This document shows, in pieces, positions 18,933 to 27,198 of a stretch of 64,000 bases of DNA. A program made the position numbers and the translations under genes. Below the pieces are notes generated by a model, which made no database searches, was not told where the DNA came from, and worked only from the letters and a program-made list of their open reading frames with translations. The stretch comes from Verrucomicrobiia bacterium (GTDB lineage Bacteria; Verrucomicrobiota; Verrucomicrobiia; Verrucomicrobiales; DEV007), in contig JAUIAH010000007.1 in assembly GCA_030425385.1 (NCBI GenBank), positions 62,001 through 126,000 of the forward strand, given 5' to 3'. The stretch's first letter is position 1. Each line of letters starts with the position of its first letter.

Positions 18933-19987
18933 GCGATCGCATTGAGAGAGTTTCGTACGCGGTTCTGCGAGAGCAGGCGTGCGACGAGATCATTGATGTG
19001 CGGGCCCCCGCGGAGTTCGCCATTGATCATCTCCCGGGTGCCATCAACCTACCCGTCTTGCAAGATGAGGAACGAGTCATGGTGGGCACGCTGCATAAAC
19101 AGCAGGGCCCGTTTGACGCTCGCCGCGTGGGTGCCGGTCTAGTCTCGGCAAACATCGCGGCGCACTTCCGCAGTCATTTCGCAGAGAAGCCGCGCACCTA
19201 TCGGCCCGCCGTGTATTGCTGGCGGGGCGGGCAACGATCTCGTAGCATCGCCACGGTCTTAGCCGAAGTCGGGTGGCGCACCTTCGTCTTGGACGGAGGC
19301 TACAAAGCCTATCGGCGACACATCATGGAGCACTTGCAGACAGCCGATCAGTTCGAGTGGCGAGTCATCAATGGGTTCACCGGCTCTGGCAAAACGCTCA
19401 TTCTCAAAGCGTTGGCGGAGCAAGGAGCGCAAGTCATCGATCTTGAAGGGATGGCCAATCACAAGGGCTCGCTCTTTGGCGGTGATCTCACAGAACCGCA
19501 GCCCTCACAGAAACGCTTTGAATCGCTCCTCAGCGATCAACTCAGCCGCTACGACCGGGGGCTACCCATCTTTATCGAAGCCGAAAGCCCCAAGATCGGA
19601 TTCATCAATATCTCAGCGCCGCTCTGGCATGCCATCCGGCAGGCGCCTGTGACCGAGATCCGCTCCCCCGTGGAGGCGCGCAGCGCCTATCTCCTCACGG
19701 ATTACCAAGACTGGATCGCCCAACCACAACGAATCCTCGACACGATCGAGCGTTTGCGCCCCTTTCATTCGAATAAACAGATCGAAGCTTGGCGCACAGA
19801 ATGCCGCCAAGGGCAGTGGCAAGCACTCATTGCCTCCCTGCTCACAGAGCACTACGATCGCCGATACGGCGTAGCAGGGAGTGGCCACTACGGTGCCCCC
19901 GAGAACCACTACGACCTCCCCAACCAAGAACCCCGCGCCATCCAAGCCTGCGCCGAATGGCTCAGAGAAACATCCAAGCACCCATAG
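18929..19987 (+). CDS. mnmH: tRNA 2-selenouridine synthase (selenophosphate-dependent)
   Basis: A 352-residue protein with the MnmH (SelU, YbbB) two-domain plan. An N-terminal rhodanese domain has DEIIDVRAPAEF and the active Cys in YCWRGGQRSRS, near residue 97. A C-terminal P-loop domain begins with GFTGSGKT near residue 149 and continues with IDLEGMANHKGSLFGG, a family signature. The enzyme geranylates 2-thiouridine and then replaces sulfur with selenium at the wobble U34 of tRNAs for Lys, Glu and Gln. Length matches the family. It overlaps the dipeptide epimerase gene by ATGA. The presence of mnmH predicts a selD selenophosphate synthetase elsewhere on the chromosome; none is in this window. 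Confidence 0.95.
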   Translation: MSDRIERVSYAVLREQACDEIIDVRAPAEFAIDHLPGAINLPVLQDEERVMVGTLHKQQGPFDARRVGAGLVSANIAAHFRSHFAEKPRTYRPAVYCWRGGQRSRSIATVLAEVGWRTFVLDGGYKAYRRHIMEHLQTADQFEWRVINGFTGSGKTLILKALAEQGAQVIDLEGMANHKGSLFGGDLTEPQPSQKRFESLLSDQLSRYDRGLPIFIEAESPKIGFINISAPLWHAIRQAPVTEIRSPVEARSAYLLTDYQDWIAQPQRILDTIERLRPFHSNKQIEAWRTECRQGQWQALIASLLTEHYDRRYGVAGSGHYGAPENHYDLPNQEPRAIQACAEWLRETSKHP

Positions 19988-20013
19988 CCGGCCCGACGCC
20001 ATGGAAGTGGCCG

Positions 20014-20049
20014 TCTCATATCTAAAAAGGGACAGGAGAAATAATGAGA
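20014..20049. repeat. Possible REP-like element upstream of the transposase
   Basis: TCTCAT at 20014-20019 and ATGAGA at 20044-20049 are perfect inverted arms; the loop holds GGGACAGG at 20029-20036. The element ends 43 bases before the transposase start. GGGACAGG and close variants recur in the spacer at 63.2-63.4 kb. Short inverted arms alone could be chance; the repeat of the core beside a REP-associated transposase is what makes it worth noting. Confidence 0.35.
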
Positions 20050-20092
20050 AAGCAGTTGTCAAGATCGAGAGGTGAGTGTATAGGTGGTAACC

Positions 20093-21130
20093 ATGAGGAA
20101 GCCGCGTCGCATGCTGTTAGTCGAAGGGTCGCAGTGTTTTCACGTCGTGGCACGTGTGAATGGGCGGCATTTCCTGTTGGGTGAGGAGGCGAAGGAGCGG
20201 TTTGCGAAGCTGCTGCGGAAGGTGGAGCGCTTTGCGAACGTGACTGTGGTGACGTGGACGATGCTGGACAATCACCTGCATTTGGTGCTGCAGGTGCCGG
20301 AGACGATTGGGGTGGATGATTTGCCGGAGGAGGAGTTCTGGGCGCGGTTGAGTGCGTTGTATTCTCGGGAGGAGATGGATGCGATTCGGGCACGGATCGC
20401 GTCGTTTTATAAGCTGAATGGGGGCGCGACGGCGGTGGTGCAGGAGAAGGCGTATCGGCAGGATTTCGTGAACCGGATGCATGATCTTTCGGAGTTCATG
20501 AAGACCCTGTTGCAGCGCTTTACGGTGTGGTTTAACAAGCGTCATGAACGGGTGGGGCGGCTTTGGGAACAGCGTTTTAAGAGCGTGGTGATTGAGGGTG
20601 GTTGGGACGCGTTGATGACGGTGGCGGGGTATGTGGATCTGAATGCGGTGCGTGCGGGGATGGTGGAGGATCCGAAGGATTATCGGTGGTGCGGGTATGC
20701 GGAGGCGGTGGCGGGCAAACAGGCGGCGCGGCGTGGGTTGGGCTTTCTGATGCAGGAGGAGGCGTTGCGCGAGGGTCGGGCGATTCCGAATTGGCGCGTG
20801 GTGGGTCGGGAGTATCGGCGGGTGTTGTTTGGGATGGGAGAGGCGCAGGTGACGGCTTCTGGAGAGGTGGTGCGGAAGGGGGCGTCTGCGGAAGCGGTGG
20901 CGGCGGTGCGTGAGGCAGGCGGAGAGCTGTCGTTGGCGGTGCTGTTGCGGTGTCGGGTGCGTTATTTCACGGATGGGGTGGTGATTGGATCGAAGGGGTT
21001 TGTGGATGGGTTCTTCGAGGCGAAGCGGGATTACTTTGGGCCGAAGCGTAAGGATGGAGGACGGAAGATGCGTGGTGGGGATTGGGGAGAGTTGCGGTCG
21101 CTGCGCGACTTGCAGGAACGGTTGGAGTGA
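20093..21130 (+). CDS. REP-associated tyrosine transposase (RAYT, Y1_Tnp family)
   Basis: A 345-residue single-strand DNA transposase-like protein. It opens with HVVARVNGRHFLL and has WTMLDNHLHLVLQVP, in which HLH is the HUH-type metal-binding pair near residue 60. The tyrosine block is YVDLNAVRAGMVEDPKDYRWCGYAEA, the RAYT form of Y-x-x-x-NP-x-RAG. RAYT proteins are domesticated relatives of IS200/IS605 TnpA that cut and join REP palindromes. The start is ATG 20093; a GTG at 20084 is less likely. The coding strand is strikingly G-rich (runs of ggtgg and gcggtgg), unlike its neighbours, which hints at separate ancestry. Palindromes flank the gene at 20014-20049 and 21322-21340. No terminal inverted repeats of a classic insertion sequence are visible. 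Confidence 0.87.
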   Translation: MRKPRRMLLVEGSQCFHVVARVNGRHFLLGEEAKERFAKLLRKVERFANVTVVTWTMLDNHLHLVLQVPETIGVDDLPEEEFWARLSALYSREEMDAIRARIASFYKLNGGATAVVQEKAYRQDFVNRMHDLSEFMKTLLQRFTVWFNKRHERVGRLWEQRFKSVVIEGGWDALMTVAGYVDLNAVRAGMVEDPKDYRWCGYAEAVAGKQAARRGLGFLMQEEALREGRAIPNWRVVGREYRRVLFGMGEAQVTASGEVVRKGASAEAVAAVREAGGELSLAVLLRCRVRYFTDGVVIGSKGFVDGFFEAKRDYFGPKRKDGGRKMRGGDWGELRSLRDLQERLE

Positions 21131-21321
21131 TAGGGACCTCGAATGAGGATACGCAGCCTCTTGTGAAATTGGGCTTGGTCAACCATCACTCCGGGAGTCG
21201 GTGGCTCTTCGGTAAGGCGTCAGATAACACATCAGTGTTCGGCAATCTTCTATCACTTGAGTACTCACACACCTCAAAATGCAAAGCAATGCCGCTATAC
21301 TTCCTTCGGACGGCAATTCGC

Positions 21322-21340
21322 AATCCCATACTATGGGATT
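21322..21340. repeat. Perfect 19-base palindrome between RAYT and SLOG-SLATT genes
   Basis: AATCCCATA, a central C, then TATGGGATT. It lies two bases beyond the stop of the minus-strand SLOG-SLATT gene and about 190 bases after the transposase. There is no T-run of terminator length on either side, so it is either a weak bidirectional terminator or a REP-like or protein-binding palindrome. The rest of the 212-base spacer shows nothing I recognise. Confidence 0.5.
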
Positions 21341-21342
21341 TG

Positions 21343-22869
21343 TTAGCGCTTCTTAGCGGCTTTGTGAGGCGTGGTGGAACGCCATTCGAGGAGCTCATTG
21401 AGGAGCAGGGTCTCGGCGTTCTTCACCGCATCGAGAATGGATGCGGGTGTGCGTAGCTCTTTGATCTCGTCGCGGATTCGTCCAAGGTGGTCGACGAGTT
21501 CAGGATAGCGCTTGGAGCGTCGGCGTGCGTCGAAGGCGGAATTGAGCGAGGCAGCGGTCCCGGCTACGAGTGGGAAGATGACTGGAATGAGCCCAAGAAA
21601 GAGAGCTCCTAGCATGGTGCGTTGCCAGACCCAATCGACATCCAAGTGGCGCACGATCTTGTTAAAGAAGACGAGGCCAACGCAGATGGGGCCTGCCAGA
21701 GCGGCCATTTCACTGATACGCGTCATGCGCCGCTCAAAGACCACGGCGCGGGAGCCAAAGGTCTCGAAGTGAGTCATCTGATTCTCTAGGCGGCGCTCGA
21801 CATAATGGTCACGGAACGCTTCGATCGTGTCTAACGCTAGCTGACGATGAGTTTCGAGGGAGACGGTGAGGGCAAAGCGCGCCCATTCCGGAGCGCGCTG
21901 GCGCACCATGGGATCGAGCGGATCGAAGGCAGGCTGTGTGGCGCGCACGCCTCGGAGGATTTCTGCTGCCATGCGTCCGCGTACCCAGCGGTTGTAGACC
22001 TGGCGTTTGCGAAGGTAACGGATGAGGTAAGCCGCCACGAGCACGAGCACGAAGTTCAACGTCGTCCACATGGCGGGGCCGAAGTTGAAGACGCCTTGAT
22101 TCATCTTGGAACTGACAATGGCCGTGGCCCCTAACAAGGCGGCGGCGGCATTGATCCAAATGATGCTGGTGACCATGCGGCGAAAGAAGGGCGCATTCTT
22201 TCGGTTCATGGCCGAAAGCGCTTTGGCAAGTGCCTCGGCCGAAGGGATGGTGTCGGCTTTGGAACCCGCCTCTTCCAAGGCGGCAGCCAGTTTGGTCATC
22301 TCCGGATCGGGTTCCGGCCAGGCATCGGGCCACTGTTCGCGAGTGAAGGCGTGCGTTTCGGAATGAATCCAGCCTAACGGGCGTCCCATATGACCTGCCA
22401 GTGCATAAATCTCAGCGGTGCCGCCGAGGCCGCGGGCTTCTTTCCCATTCCAAAAGACGAGGAGTGCGTCCGCATTGTGGACAATCTCACGGCTCATGTC
22501 GTAGTAGCAATCGGGGCGCACGCCATTGCTCTGACACACACGCAAGGTGCTACCACGTTCCCCTCTTGCGGCCTTGGCAATCTCTTCCTGACAAACATCC
22601 CGTTCATGGGATTCTTTGAAGTCCTTGAGGAATTCTTTCTCTGCTAGAGGTAGGATAAGATGAATCGGCAGTCCCAATTCGCGGGCGGATTCGATACAGA
22701 GCATGTCCGCTCCGATGGCGCAGCTGAGATGGATCTCGAGCTTGGCTCCCTGCGCCTCGGCCTCACTAGCGAGTTGGGCCAGCGTTTCGTGAATGGCATG
22801 ACGCGCTCCTTCTCGATCGGGCACCCGACGGTGACCGACGAAGCCCAGGATCCAGCGAGGAGTCATCAT
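21343..22869 (-). CDS. Predicted SLOG-SLATT membrane effector
   Basis: A 508-residue protein. Residues 1-185 read as a SLOG-type Rossmann domain: LGFVGHRRVPD at the first strand, LSCAIGADMLCIESARELGLPIHLILPL, then ADALLVFWNGKEARGLGGTAEIYALA. SLOG domains are predicted to make or bind nucleotide-derived signals. The C-terminal part has four hydrophobic helices in two pairs (IIWINAAAALLGATAIVSS, LNFVLVLVAAYLIRYL; MAALAGPICVGLVFF, MLGALFLGLIPVIFPLVAGT). They are separated by a helical cytoplasmic segment with RMAAEILRG and followed by a basic tail. This matches the SLATT (DUF4231-like) two-helix effector plan. In published comparative genomics SLOG and SLATT pair in nucleotide-based conflict systems, with SLATT as the presumed pore. 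The assignment is from motif reading; it starts 90 bases from divergent arsR. Confidence 0.65.
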   Translation of the reverse strand: MMTPRWILGFVGHRRVPDREGARHAIHETLAQLASEAEAQGAKLEIHLSCAIGADMLCIESARELGLPIHLILPLAEKEFLKDFKESHERDVCQEEIAKAARGERGSTLRVCQSNGVRPDCYYDMSREIVHNADALLVFWNGKEARGLGGTAEIYALAGHMGRPLGWIHSETHAFTREQWPDAWPEPDPEMTKLAAALEEAGSKADTIPSAEALAKALSAMNRKNAPFFRRMVTSIIWINAAAALLGATAIVSSKMNQGVFNFGPAMWTTLNFVLVLVAAYLIRYLRKRQVYNRWVRGRMAAEILRGVRATQPAFDPLDPMVRQRAPEWARFALTVSLETHRQLALDTIEAFRDHYVERRLENQMTHFETFGSRAVVFERRMTRISEMAALAGPICVGLVFFNKIVRHLDVDWVWQRTMLGALFLGLIPVIFPLVAGTAASLNSAFDARRRSKRYPELVDHLGRIRDEIKELRTPASILDAVKNAETLLLNELLEWRSTTPHKAAKKR

Positions 22870-22924
22870 CTTGCAGCCATACTCTTGCGCGCGTGGATGG
22901 GAAACAAGTCTTCGATTCTTTCTC

Positions 22925-22956
22925 TTGACTGAATATGCTGGAAGGGGAATATTCCC
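22925..22956 (+). promoter_or_regulatory. Candidate arsR promoter with overlapping palindromic operator
   Basis: TTGACT at 22925-22930 and AATATT at 22948-22953 are 17 bases apart. A perfect 12-base palindrome, GGGAATATTCCC at 22945-22956, covers the -10 region and ends three bases before the GTG start at 22960. ArsR repressors bind dyads overlapping the promoter, so this is a plausible autoregulatory site. The gap also separates arsR from the divergent SLOG-SLATT gene, which could share the control. Confidence 0.5.
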
Positions 22957-22959
22957 TGT

Positions 22960-23358
22960 GTGGAATTGATCACTCTCTACAAGTGCCTGGCAGATGAGGC
23001 GCGATTACGCATTCTCAATCTCTTGCGGTTGGGGCCGCTGTGCGGGTGTCATTTCGTTGAGGCTCTAGCCATGGATCAGGTGAAGATATCGAAGCAGCTT
23101 AACTACATGAAGCGTCATGGGGTGCTGGCCGCGGAAAGGGAGGCCAATTGGATGATCTATCGCCTGGCGGACCCGGAGCATCCGGTGCTGAAGGTGAATC
23201 TGCTAGCCATGCGAACACTTCCTTCGAGCGGTGTGCCTTTCGCGGCCGATGAGGGACGGCTTGCAGAGATCAAACAGCGGATCTCCGCTGCGATGGAAGA
23301 GGGTTGCCAACCCCTGGCTCCTTCTGCAGTGGCTGCTTCTTGTTGCGCGACTCATTGA
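22960..23358 (+). CDS. arsR: ArsR family arsenic-responsive repressor
   Basis: A 132-residue winged-helix repressor. It begins [17 protein letters not shown], continues with [13 protein letters not shown], where Cys28 and Cys30 (with Cys9) could form the As(III) site, and has the recognition helix in [19 protein letters not shown]. The C-terminus adds CCATH, further thiols that may bind metalloid. The start is the GTG at 22960; no ribosome site is evident and the spacer suggests a leaderless or weakly led message. It is followed 14 bases later by arsC, then arsD and arsA. Release from DNA on As(III) or Sb(III) binding would induce the operon. Confidence 0.9.
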   Translation: MELITLYKCLADEARLRILNLLRLGPLCGCHFVEALAMDQVKISKQLNYMKRHGVLAAEREANWMIYRLADPEHPVLKVNLLAMRTLPSSGVPFAADEGRLAEIKQRISAAMEEGCQPLAPSAVAASCCATH

Positions 23359-23372
23359 CTGACATTATCCTT

Positions 23373-23825
23373 ATGAAGAAACCTACAGTACTTATTCTTT
23401 GCACAGGAAACTCCTGTCGCAGTCACATGGCAGAAGGGCTCTTGCGTCACCTTGCAGGGGATCTCTTCGAGGTGCGGAGCGCGGGGTCCAAGCCTGCAGG
23501 CTACGTGCATCCCAAGGCGATCGCAGTGATGGCAGAACTCGGGATTGACATTGGCGAGCACACCTCGAAATCGCTGGAACTATTTCTCAATGGTTCCGTC
23601 GATGTGGTCGTCACCGTCTGTGGAAATGCCAACGATGCCTGTCCCATCTTTCCTGGCGAGGTCACGCGGCATCATTGGGGATTCGAGGATCCTGCACATG
23701 CAGAGGGCAGTGATGAGGAAGTGCTAGAAGTCTTTCGCGCGATCCGTGATCAGATCAAGAACACCTTTCAAGCCTATGCGGACGGGTATCGCGATGCCGT
23801 GTCCTATCAGTCTAACAACCAGTAA
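23373..23825 (+). CDS. arsC: Arsenate reductase, low-molecular-weight phosphatase fold
   Basis: A 150-residue protein with the LMW-PTP-type P-loop CTGNSCRS at residues 10-17, AEGLLRHL, an internal [15 protein letters not shown] with two more Cys (near 80-90) for the thiol relay, and HHWGFEDPA carrying the catalytic Asp. This is the thioredoxin-coupled ArsC class (as in Staphylococcus pI258), which reduces As(V) to As(III). The start is ATG 23373; the frame extends further upstream but without family similarity. It sits between arsR (14-base gap) and arsD (five-base gap). The product As(III) would be handed to ArsD/ArsA. Confidence 0.93.
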   Translation: MKKPTVLILCTGNSCRSHMAEGLLRHLAGDLFEVRSAGSKPAGYVHPKAIAVMAELGIDIGEHTSKSLELFLNGSVDVVVTVCGNANDACPIFPGEVTRHHWGFEDPAHAEGSDEEVLEVFRAIRDQIKNTFQAYADGYRDAVSYQSNNQ

Positions 23826-23830
23826 ACACT

Positions 23831-24172
23831 ATGAAACAACTCGAAATCTTTGATCCCGCTCTTTGCTGCTCCACCGGTGTGTGCGGGCCTTCTCCCGATC
23901 AGCAACTCGTCGCCTTTGCCGGTGTCCTCAAAGGATTTGAAGGCCAGGCGGACATCCAACGCTACAATCTCGCCCAGCAGCCCACGGCCTTTTCTGAGAA
24001 CGCCACGATCAAGAAGATCTTGGAAGATGACGGCACGGACGCCCTGCCTGTGGTCCTCATCGATGGCAAGGTGGCGATGAGGGGTGTCTATCCTTCAAAG
24101 GAGCAATTGGAACAGTTGCTAGGAGTGACGGCTTCTTCGGAAGAATGTTGTGGCGGTTCGAGCTGTTGCTAG
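23831..24172 (+). CDS. arsD: ArsD arsenic metallochaperone
   Basis: A 113-residue ArsD. The N-terminus LEIFDPALCCSTGVCGPSPDQ carries the Cys12-Cys13 and Cys18 set that binds As(III) and passes it to ArsA. The thioredoxin-like core follows (RYNLAQQPTAFSENATIKKIL, LPVVLIDGKVAMRGVYPSKEQL). The C-terminal ECCGGSSCC adds vicinal Cys pairs like those of longer ArsD proteins. It is seven bases from arsA. Besides its chaperone role, ArsD can weakly repress its own operon. Confidence 0.93.
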   Translation: MKQLEIFDPALCCSTGVCGPSPDQQLVAFAGVLKGFEGQADIQRYNLAQQPTAFSENATIKKILEDDGTDALPVVLIDGKVAMRGVYPSKEQLEQLLGVTASSEECCGGSSCC

Positions 24173-24179
24173 TCTGACC

Positions 24180-25964
24180 ATGAACTCAATCGACTCCTTT
24201 CTCGAATCGCCTAGTCGATTCCTCTTCTTCACTGGAAAAGGAGGCGTGGGAAAGACGTCTCTTGCCTGTGCTGTCAGTGTGGCCTTGGCTGATGCCGGGA
24301 AGCAAGTTCTGCTGATCAGCACAGATCCTGCCTCCAATCTGGGAGAAGTGCTCGGGACCGCTATCGGCTCGGAGGCCGCGCCGATAGCCGAGGCGCCGAA
24401 TCTTCACGCGCTCAACATTGATCCTAACGAAGCTGCAAGAGCTTACCGTGAGCGGATCGTAGGGCCCATTCGAGGCGTACTTCCGGACGAAGCAGTCGCC
24501 AATATCGAGGAACAGCTTTCTGGTGCCTGCACGACGGAGATTGCCTCATTCAATGAGTTTTCTCGGTTGATTGGGGATGCGTCAGCGGTGGACGCCTATG
24601 ACCATGTGATCCTCGATACGGCTCCTACGGGTCACACTTTGCGTTTGTTGAATCTCCCCGCTGCTTGGAGTGACTTCATGGTGGCTAACAAGACTGGTGC
24701 TTCATGCCTCGGCCCGTTGTCTGGGCTGCAGGATCAGAAGGCGACCTACGATCAGGCCGTGCGTACCTTGCGGGATGAAGGTCGGACCACGCTTGTGCTC
24801 GTTGCGCGGGCGGATCAAGCATCGTTGAAAGAAGCGGCGCGGGCGTCTGAGGAATTGAGCAGCCAGGGAATGCGTAATCAGCATTTGGTCGTGAATGCCA
24901 TCTTCCGGGCGCAGGATCCTAACGATGCGCTTGCGTCTGCCTTGCAGCGGGAAGGAGAAGCAGCTCTCGCCACAATGCCAGGTGCGTTGTTAGGCATGTG
25001 GCGCGTAGACGTCCCTTTCCGACCAGTGGGAACCGTTGGCCTGCAGGGGCTTCGCGATCTCTTGGCGCCAGAGGTGCGGCCTTCCCATGATGATAGGGAA
25101 ACCGGGTCCACAGAAACGCTCGCGAGCGCAACGCCAGGGGACTTGGAAACCCTCGTCGCCGAGATCAAGTCGGCGGGCTCCGGCGTCGTCATGACCATGG
25201 GTAAGGGGGGAGTGGGAAAGACCTCCATCGCCATTCAAGTCGCGCAGATGTTAGCTGCTGATGGGGCGCCGGTGGTCCTGGCCACAACCGATCCTGCGGA
25301 TCACATCACGGGAAGCATTCTCAATCCGCCTGACAATCTCACCATTAGTGCCATCGATCCCAAATCAGTGACCGAAGCACACGTGGCGCGCACCCTAGCG
25401 GAGGCAGGTCCATCATTGGACGATGCCTCGCGCGCTTTGCTGGAAGAGGAACTGCGTTCGCCTTGCATCGAGGAGATTGCTGTCTTCACCGCATTCGCAG
25501 AGATCGTGGCACTGGGAAGCACGCAGTTTGTGGTTCTCGATACGGCTCCAACGGGGCATACATTGCTTCTGTTAGACACGACTGAGGCGTATCACCGGCA
25601 AGTGGCGCGCAACAGCAGCGAGTTGTCTGAAGAAGTGAAGCAACTCCTGCCCCGTTTGCGCGATCCAGAGTATTCCAAACTCCTCATCGTCACCCTAGCG
25701 GAAGCCACGCCTGTGCATGAAGCGGCCTTCCTTCAGGAAGATCTCCGGCGGGCAGGCATCGATCCCTACGCTTGGATCATCAATCGGAGCTTCCACGGGA
25801 TCGTTACACAAGACCCACTTCTGAAAGCCAAGCGCGCTCATGAGGTCCCCTACTTAAAAGAAGTGCAGGAGCAACATGCCCGACGCATGGCGCTGGTGCC
25901 GTATCATTTAGAGGAATCTCCAAAGCGGAGTGCTCGCTTTACGAGTCCCCTGGCCACGATTTAA
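24180..25964 (+). CDS. arsA: ArsA arsenical pump-driving ATPase
   Basis: A 594-residue protein with the two homologous halves of bacterial ArsA. The first P-loop is GKGGVGKTS near residue 20 and the second is MGKGGVGKTSIA near residue 342. The switch II-type motif DTAPTGHTLRLL recurs as DTAPTGHTLLLL. The three metalloid-site Cys residues are all present, in LSGACTTEIA, GASCLGPLSG and RSPCIEEIAVF. ArsA energises the ArsB As(III) channel. The start is ATG 24180; earlier in-frame codons overlap arsD. The 3' end overlaps the convergent DUF5722 gene by 26 bases. No arsB or acr3 follows, so the pump must be encoded elsewhere, if present. Confidence 0.95.
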   Translation: MNSIDSFLESPSRFLFFTGKGGVGKTSLACAVSVALADAGKQVLLISTDPASNLGEVLGTAIGSEAAPIAEAPNLHALNIDPNEAARAYRERIVGPIRGVLPDEAVANIEEQLSGACTTEIASFNEFSRLIGDASAVDAYDHVILDTAPTGHTLRLLNLPAAWSDFMVANKTGASCLGPLSGLQDQKATYDQAVRTLRDEGRTTLVLVARADQASLKEAARASEELSSQGMRNQHLVVNAIFRAQDPNDALASALQREGEAALATMPGALLGMWRVDVPFRPVGTVGLQGLRDLLAPEVRPSHDDRETGSTETLASATPGDLETLVAEIKSAGSGVVMTMGKGGVGKTSIAIQVAQMLAADGAPVVLATTDPADHITGSILNPPDNLTISAIDPKSVTEAHVARTLAEAGPSLDDASRALLEEELRSPCIEEIAVFTAFAEIVALGSTQFVVLDTAPTGHTLLLLDTTEAYHRQVARNSSELSEEVKQLLPRLRDPEYSKLLIVTLAEATPVHEAAFLQEDLRRAGIDPYAWIINRSFHGIVTQDPLLKAKRAHEVPYLKEVQEQHARRMALVPYHLEESPKRSARFTSPLATI

Positions 25965-27198
25965 GGCCAATGATAGGCAGGGCAAAGGCAAAGACCTCAC
26001 GCCAATCTGAGCGGTCTGCGTGCAGAAAGCACTCGTAAATCTGCTTCTTGGGGCGCGCGTCTCCTTCGCGTCTTCGGATGCCTAACTGAAGGCCGCCCTC
26101 ATGTGGGTGATCGACATGGCGGTGCAGAATAAAGGCATCGATTCCATCAAGGCTGGCGACTTGTCGGTAGGCGTAGCAATAGGCAGCAGCCTGGATCGCC
26201 TCGCCGTTGGGCCCATCCGGCGTGTGGAAGCCTTGTTCACTCAGAATGATGCGGCGAGGCTGGCCCTGGTAGCGTAAGGCATCACGTTCGAAGTAATCAG
26301 TGAGGACTTTCAAATTCTTGAAGGTGATGCGCGGCGTGTCGGCCGTCGTTGTCGCCGTTTGGTCCTTCCAGAATCGTGGCTCGAAGAGATTCTCTGGATA
26401 CGGATGAAACGCGAGGTGCCAGTCAAAGTCGCTGGCATCCCTCGCAAAGGTATCAATGAGCTGCTTGCCGGGGAAAGCTTGCTGCGCATCACCTGCTGCG
26501 TAGCGGATGGTCCAATGATGCTCCAAAGAAACGTAGACACGTGCGCAGGAAGATTGGCGGCGGATCGCCTGATGCGCAAGGCGCACGGTGTGCAGGTAGT
26601 CGGCAATGAATCGGTCGGCATCCAGTCGACCGCGATTGCTCCACCACCAGTGCGAGTTCACCTCATTCCCGATGATGTAGCCGACTGCTCGCCCATAGGC
26701 ACGATCAGGTCGGGACCAGCGTTGGGCAAGAAAGCCTAAGGTCGCGGTAAACCATTCACGGCCTTTCTCAGTTTCGGTGTTGAATGCCCCCAGTCGATTG
26801 GGAGCGTTCGCCTCCATGTCAGGATGCAAGAGGAGTCGATCGATCTCATCATTCCCAGAACGGTAAGCCAGGATCACGAGATTCACGAGGACGCCCTGGT
26901 CGGAGAGGGTCTTGATTTGCTGGTCCAGGCGCCTCAGAGCGGCTTCATTGAAATGATAGAGGCGATCGTCCGCTTCCCAGAAAGGTTCTCCAGACGTGCG
27001 AGTGGGGTCGATCAATTGGGTGAGGTTGACGTTCAAGGCGGCGTGTTGCACGCCAAGAGCCAAAGCGTCATCGACCAATTCCACCTGGAGCCCTTTCTTT
27101 GAGGAAGCCAGTGGATACGGTTCGACGTGCCGCGACGTTTGGGCAGTGACCTGGCTCAGCGCGCCCAGGAAGAGGAAGAATGTAAGGGACGGGTTCAC
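25939..27198 (-). CDS. DUF5722-like exported TIM-barrel protein (putative glycoside hydrolase)
   Basis: A 419-residue exported protein. A signal sequence (LTFFLFLGALSQVTAQ) is followed by a likely TIM barrel: GVQHAALNVNLTQLI, GVLVNLVILAYR, AVGYIIGNEVNSHWWWSN, ARVYVSLEHHW, DFDWHLAFHPYPENLF, RIILSEQGFHT and DAFILHRHVDHPHEGGL. The two Glu residues in GNEVN and SEQGF sit where retaining glycosidases keep the acid/base and nucleophile. The sequence agrees with the DUF5722 family. The start is GTG 27198, overlapping the esterase stop as GTGA. No substrate is established; pairing with a carbohydrate esterase supports polysaccharide work. Confidence 0.72.
   Translation of the reverse strand: MNPSLTFFLFLGALSQVTAQTSRHVEPYPLASSKKGLQVELVDDALALGVQHAALNVNLTQLIDPTRTSGEPFWEADDRLYHFNEAALRRLDQQIKTLSDQGVLVNLVILAYRSGNDEIDRLLLHPDMEANAPNRLGAFNTETEKGREWFTATLGFLAQRWSRPDRAYGRAVGYIIGNEVNSHWWWSNRGRLDADRFIADYLHTVRLAHQAIRRQSSCARVYVSLEHHWTIRYAAGDAQQAFPGKQLIDTFARDASDFDWHLAFHPYPENLFEPRFWKDQTATTTADTPRITFKNLKVLTDYFERDALRYQGQPRRIILSEQGFHTPDGPNGEAIQAAAYCYAYRQVASLDGIDAFILHRHVDHPHEGGLQLGIRRREGDARPKKQIYECFLHADRSDWREVFAFALPIIGLKSWPGDS

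Noticed and set aside
20084-21130. A complete insertion sequence around the RAYT gene.
   Set aside because: No terminal inverted repeats, target-site duplication or second copy is visible; RAYT genes are normally single-copy and domesticated.
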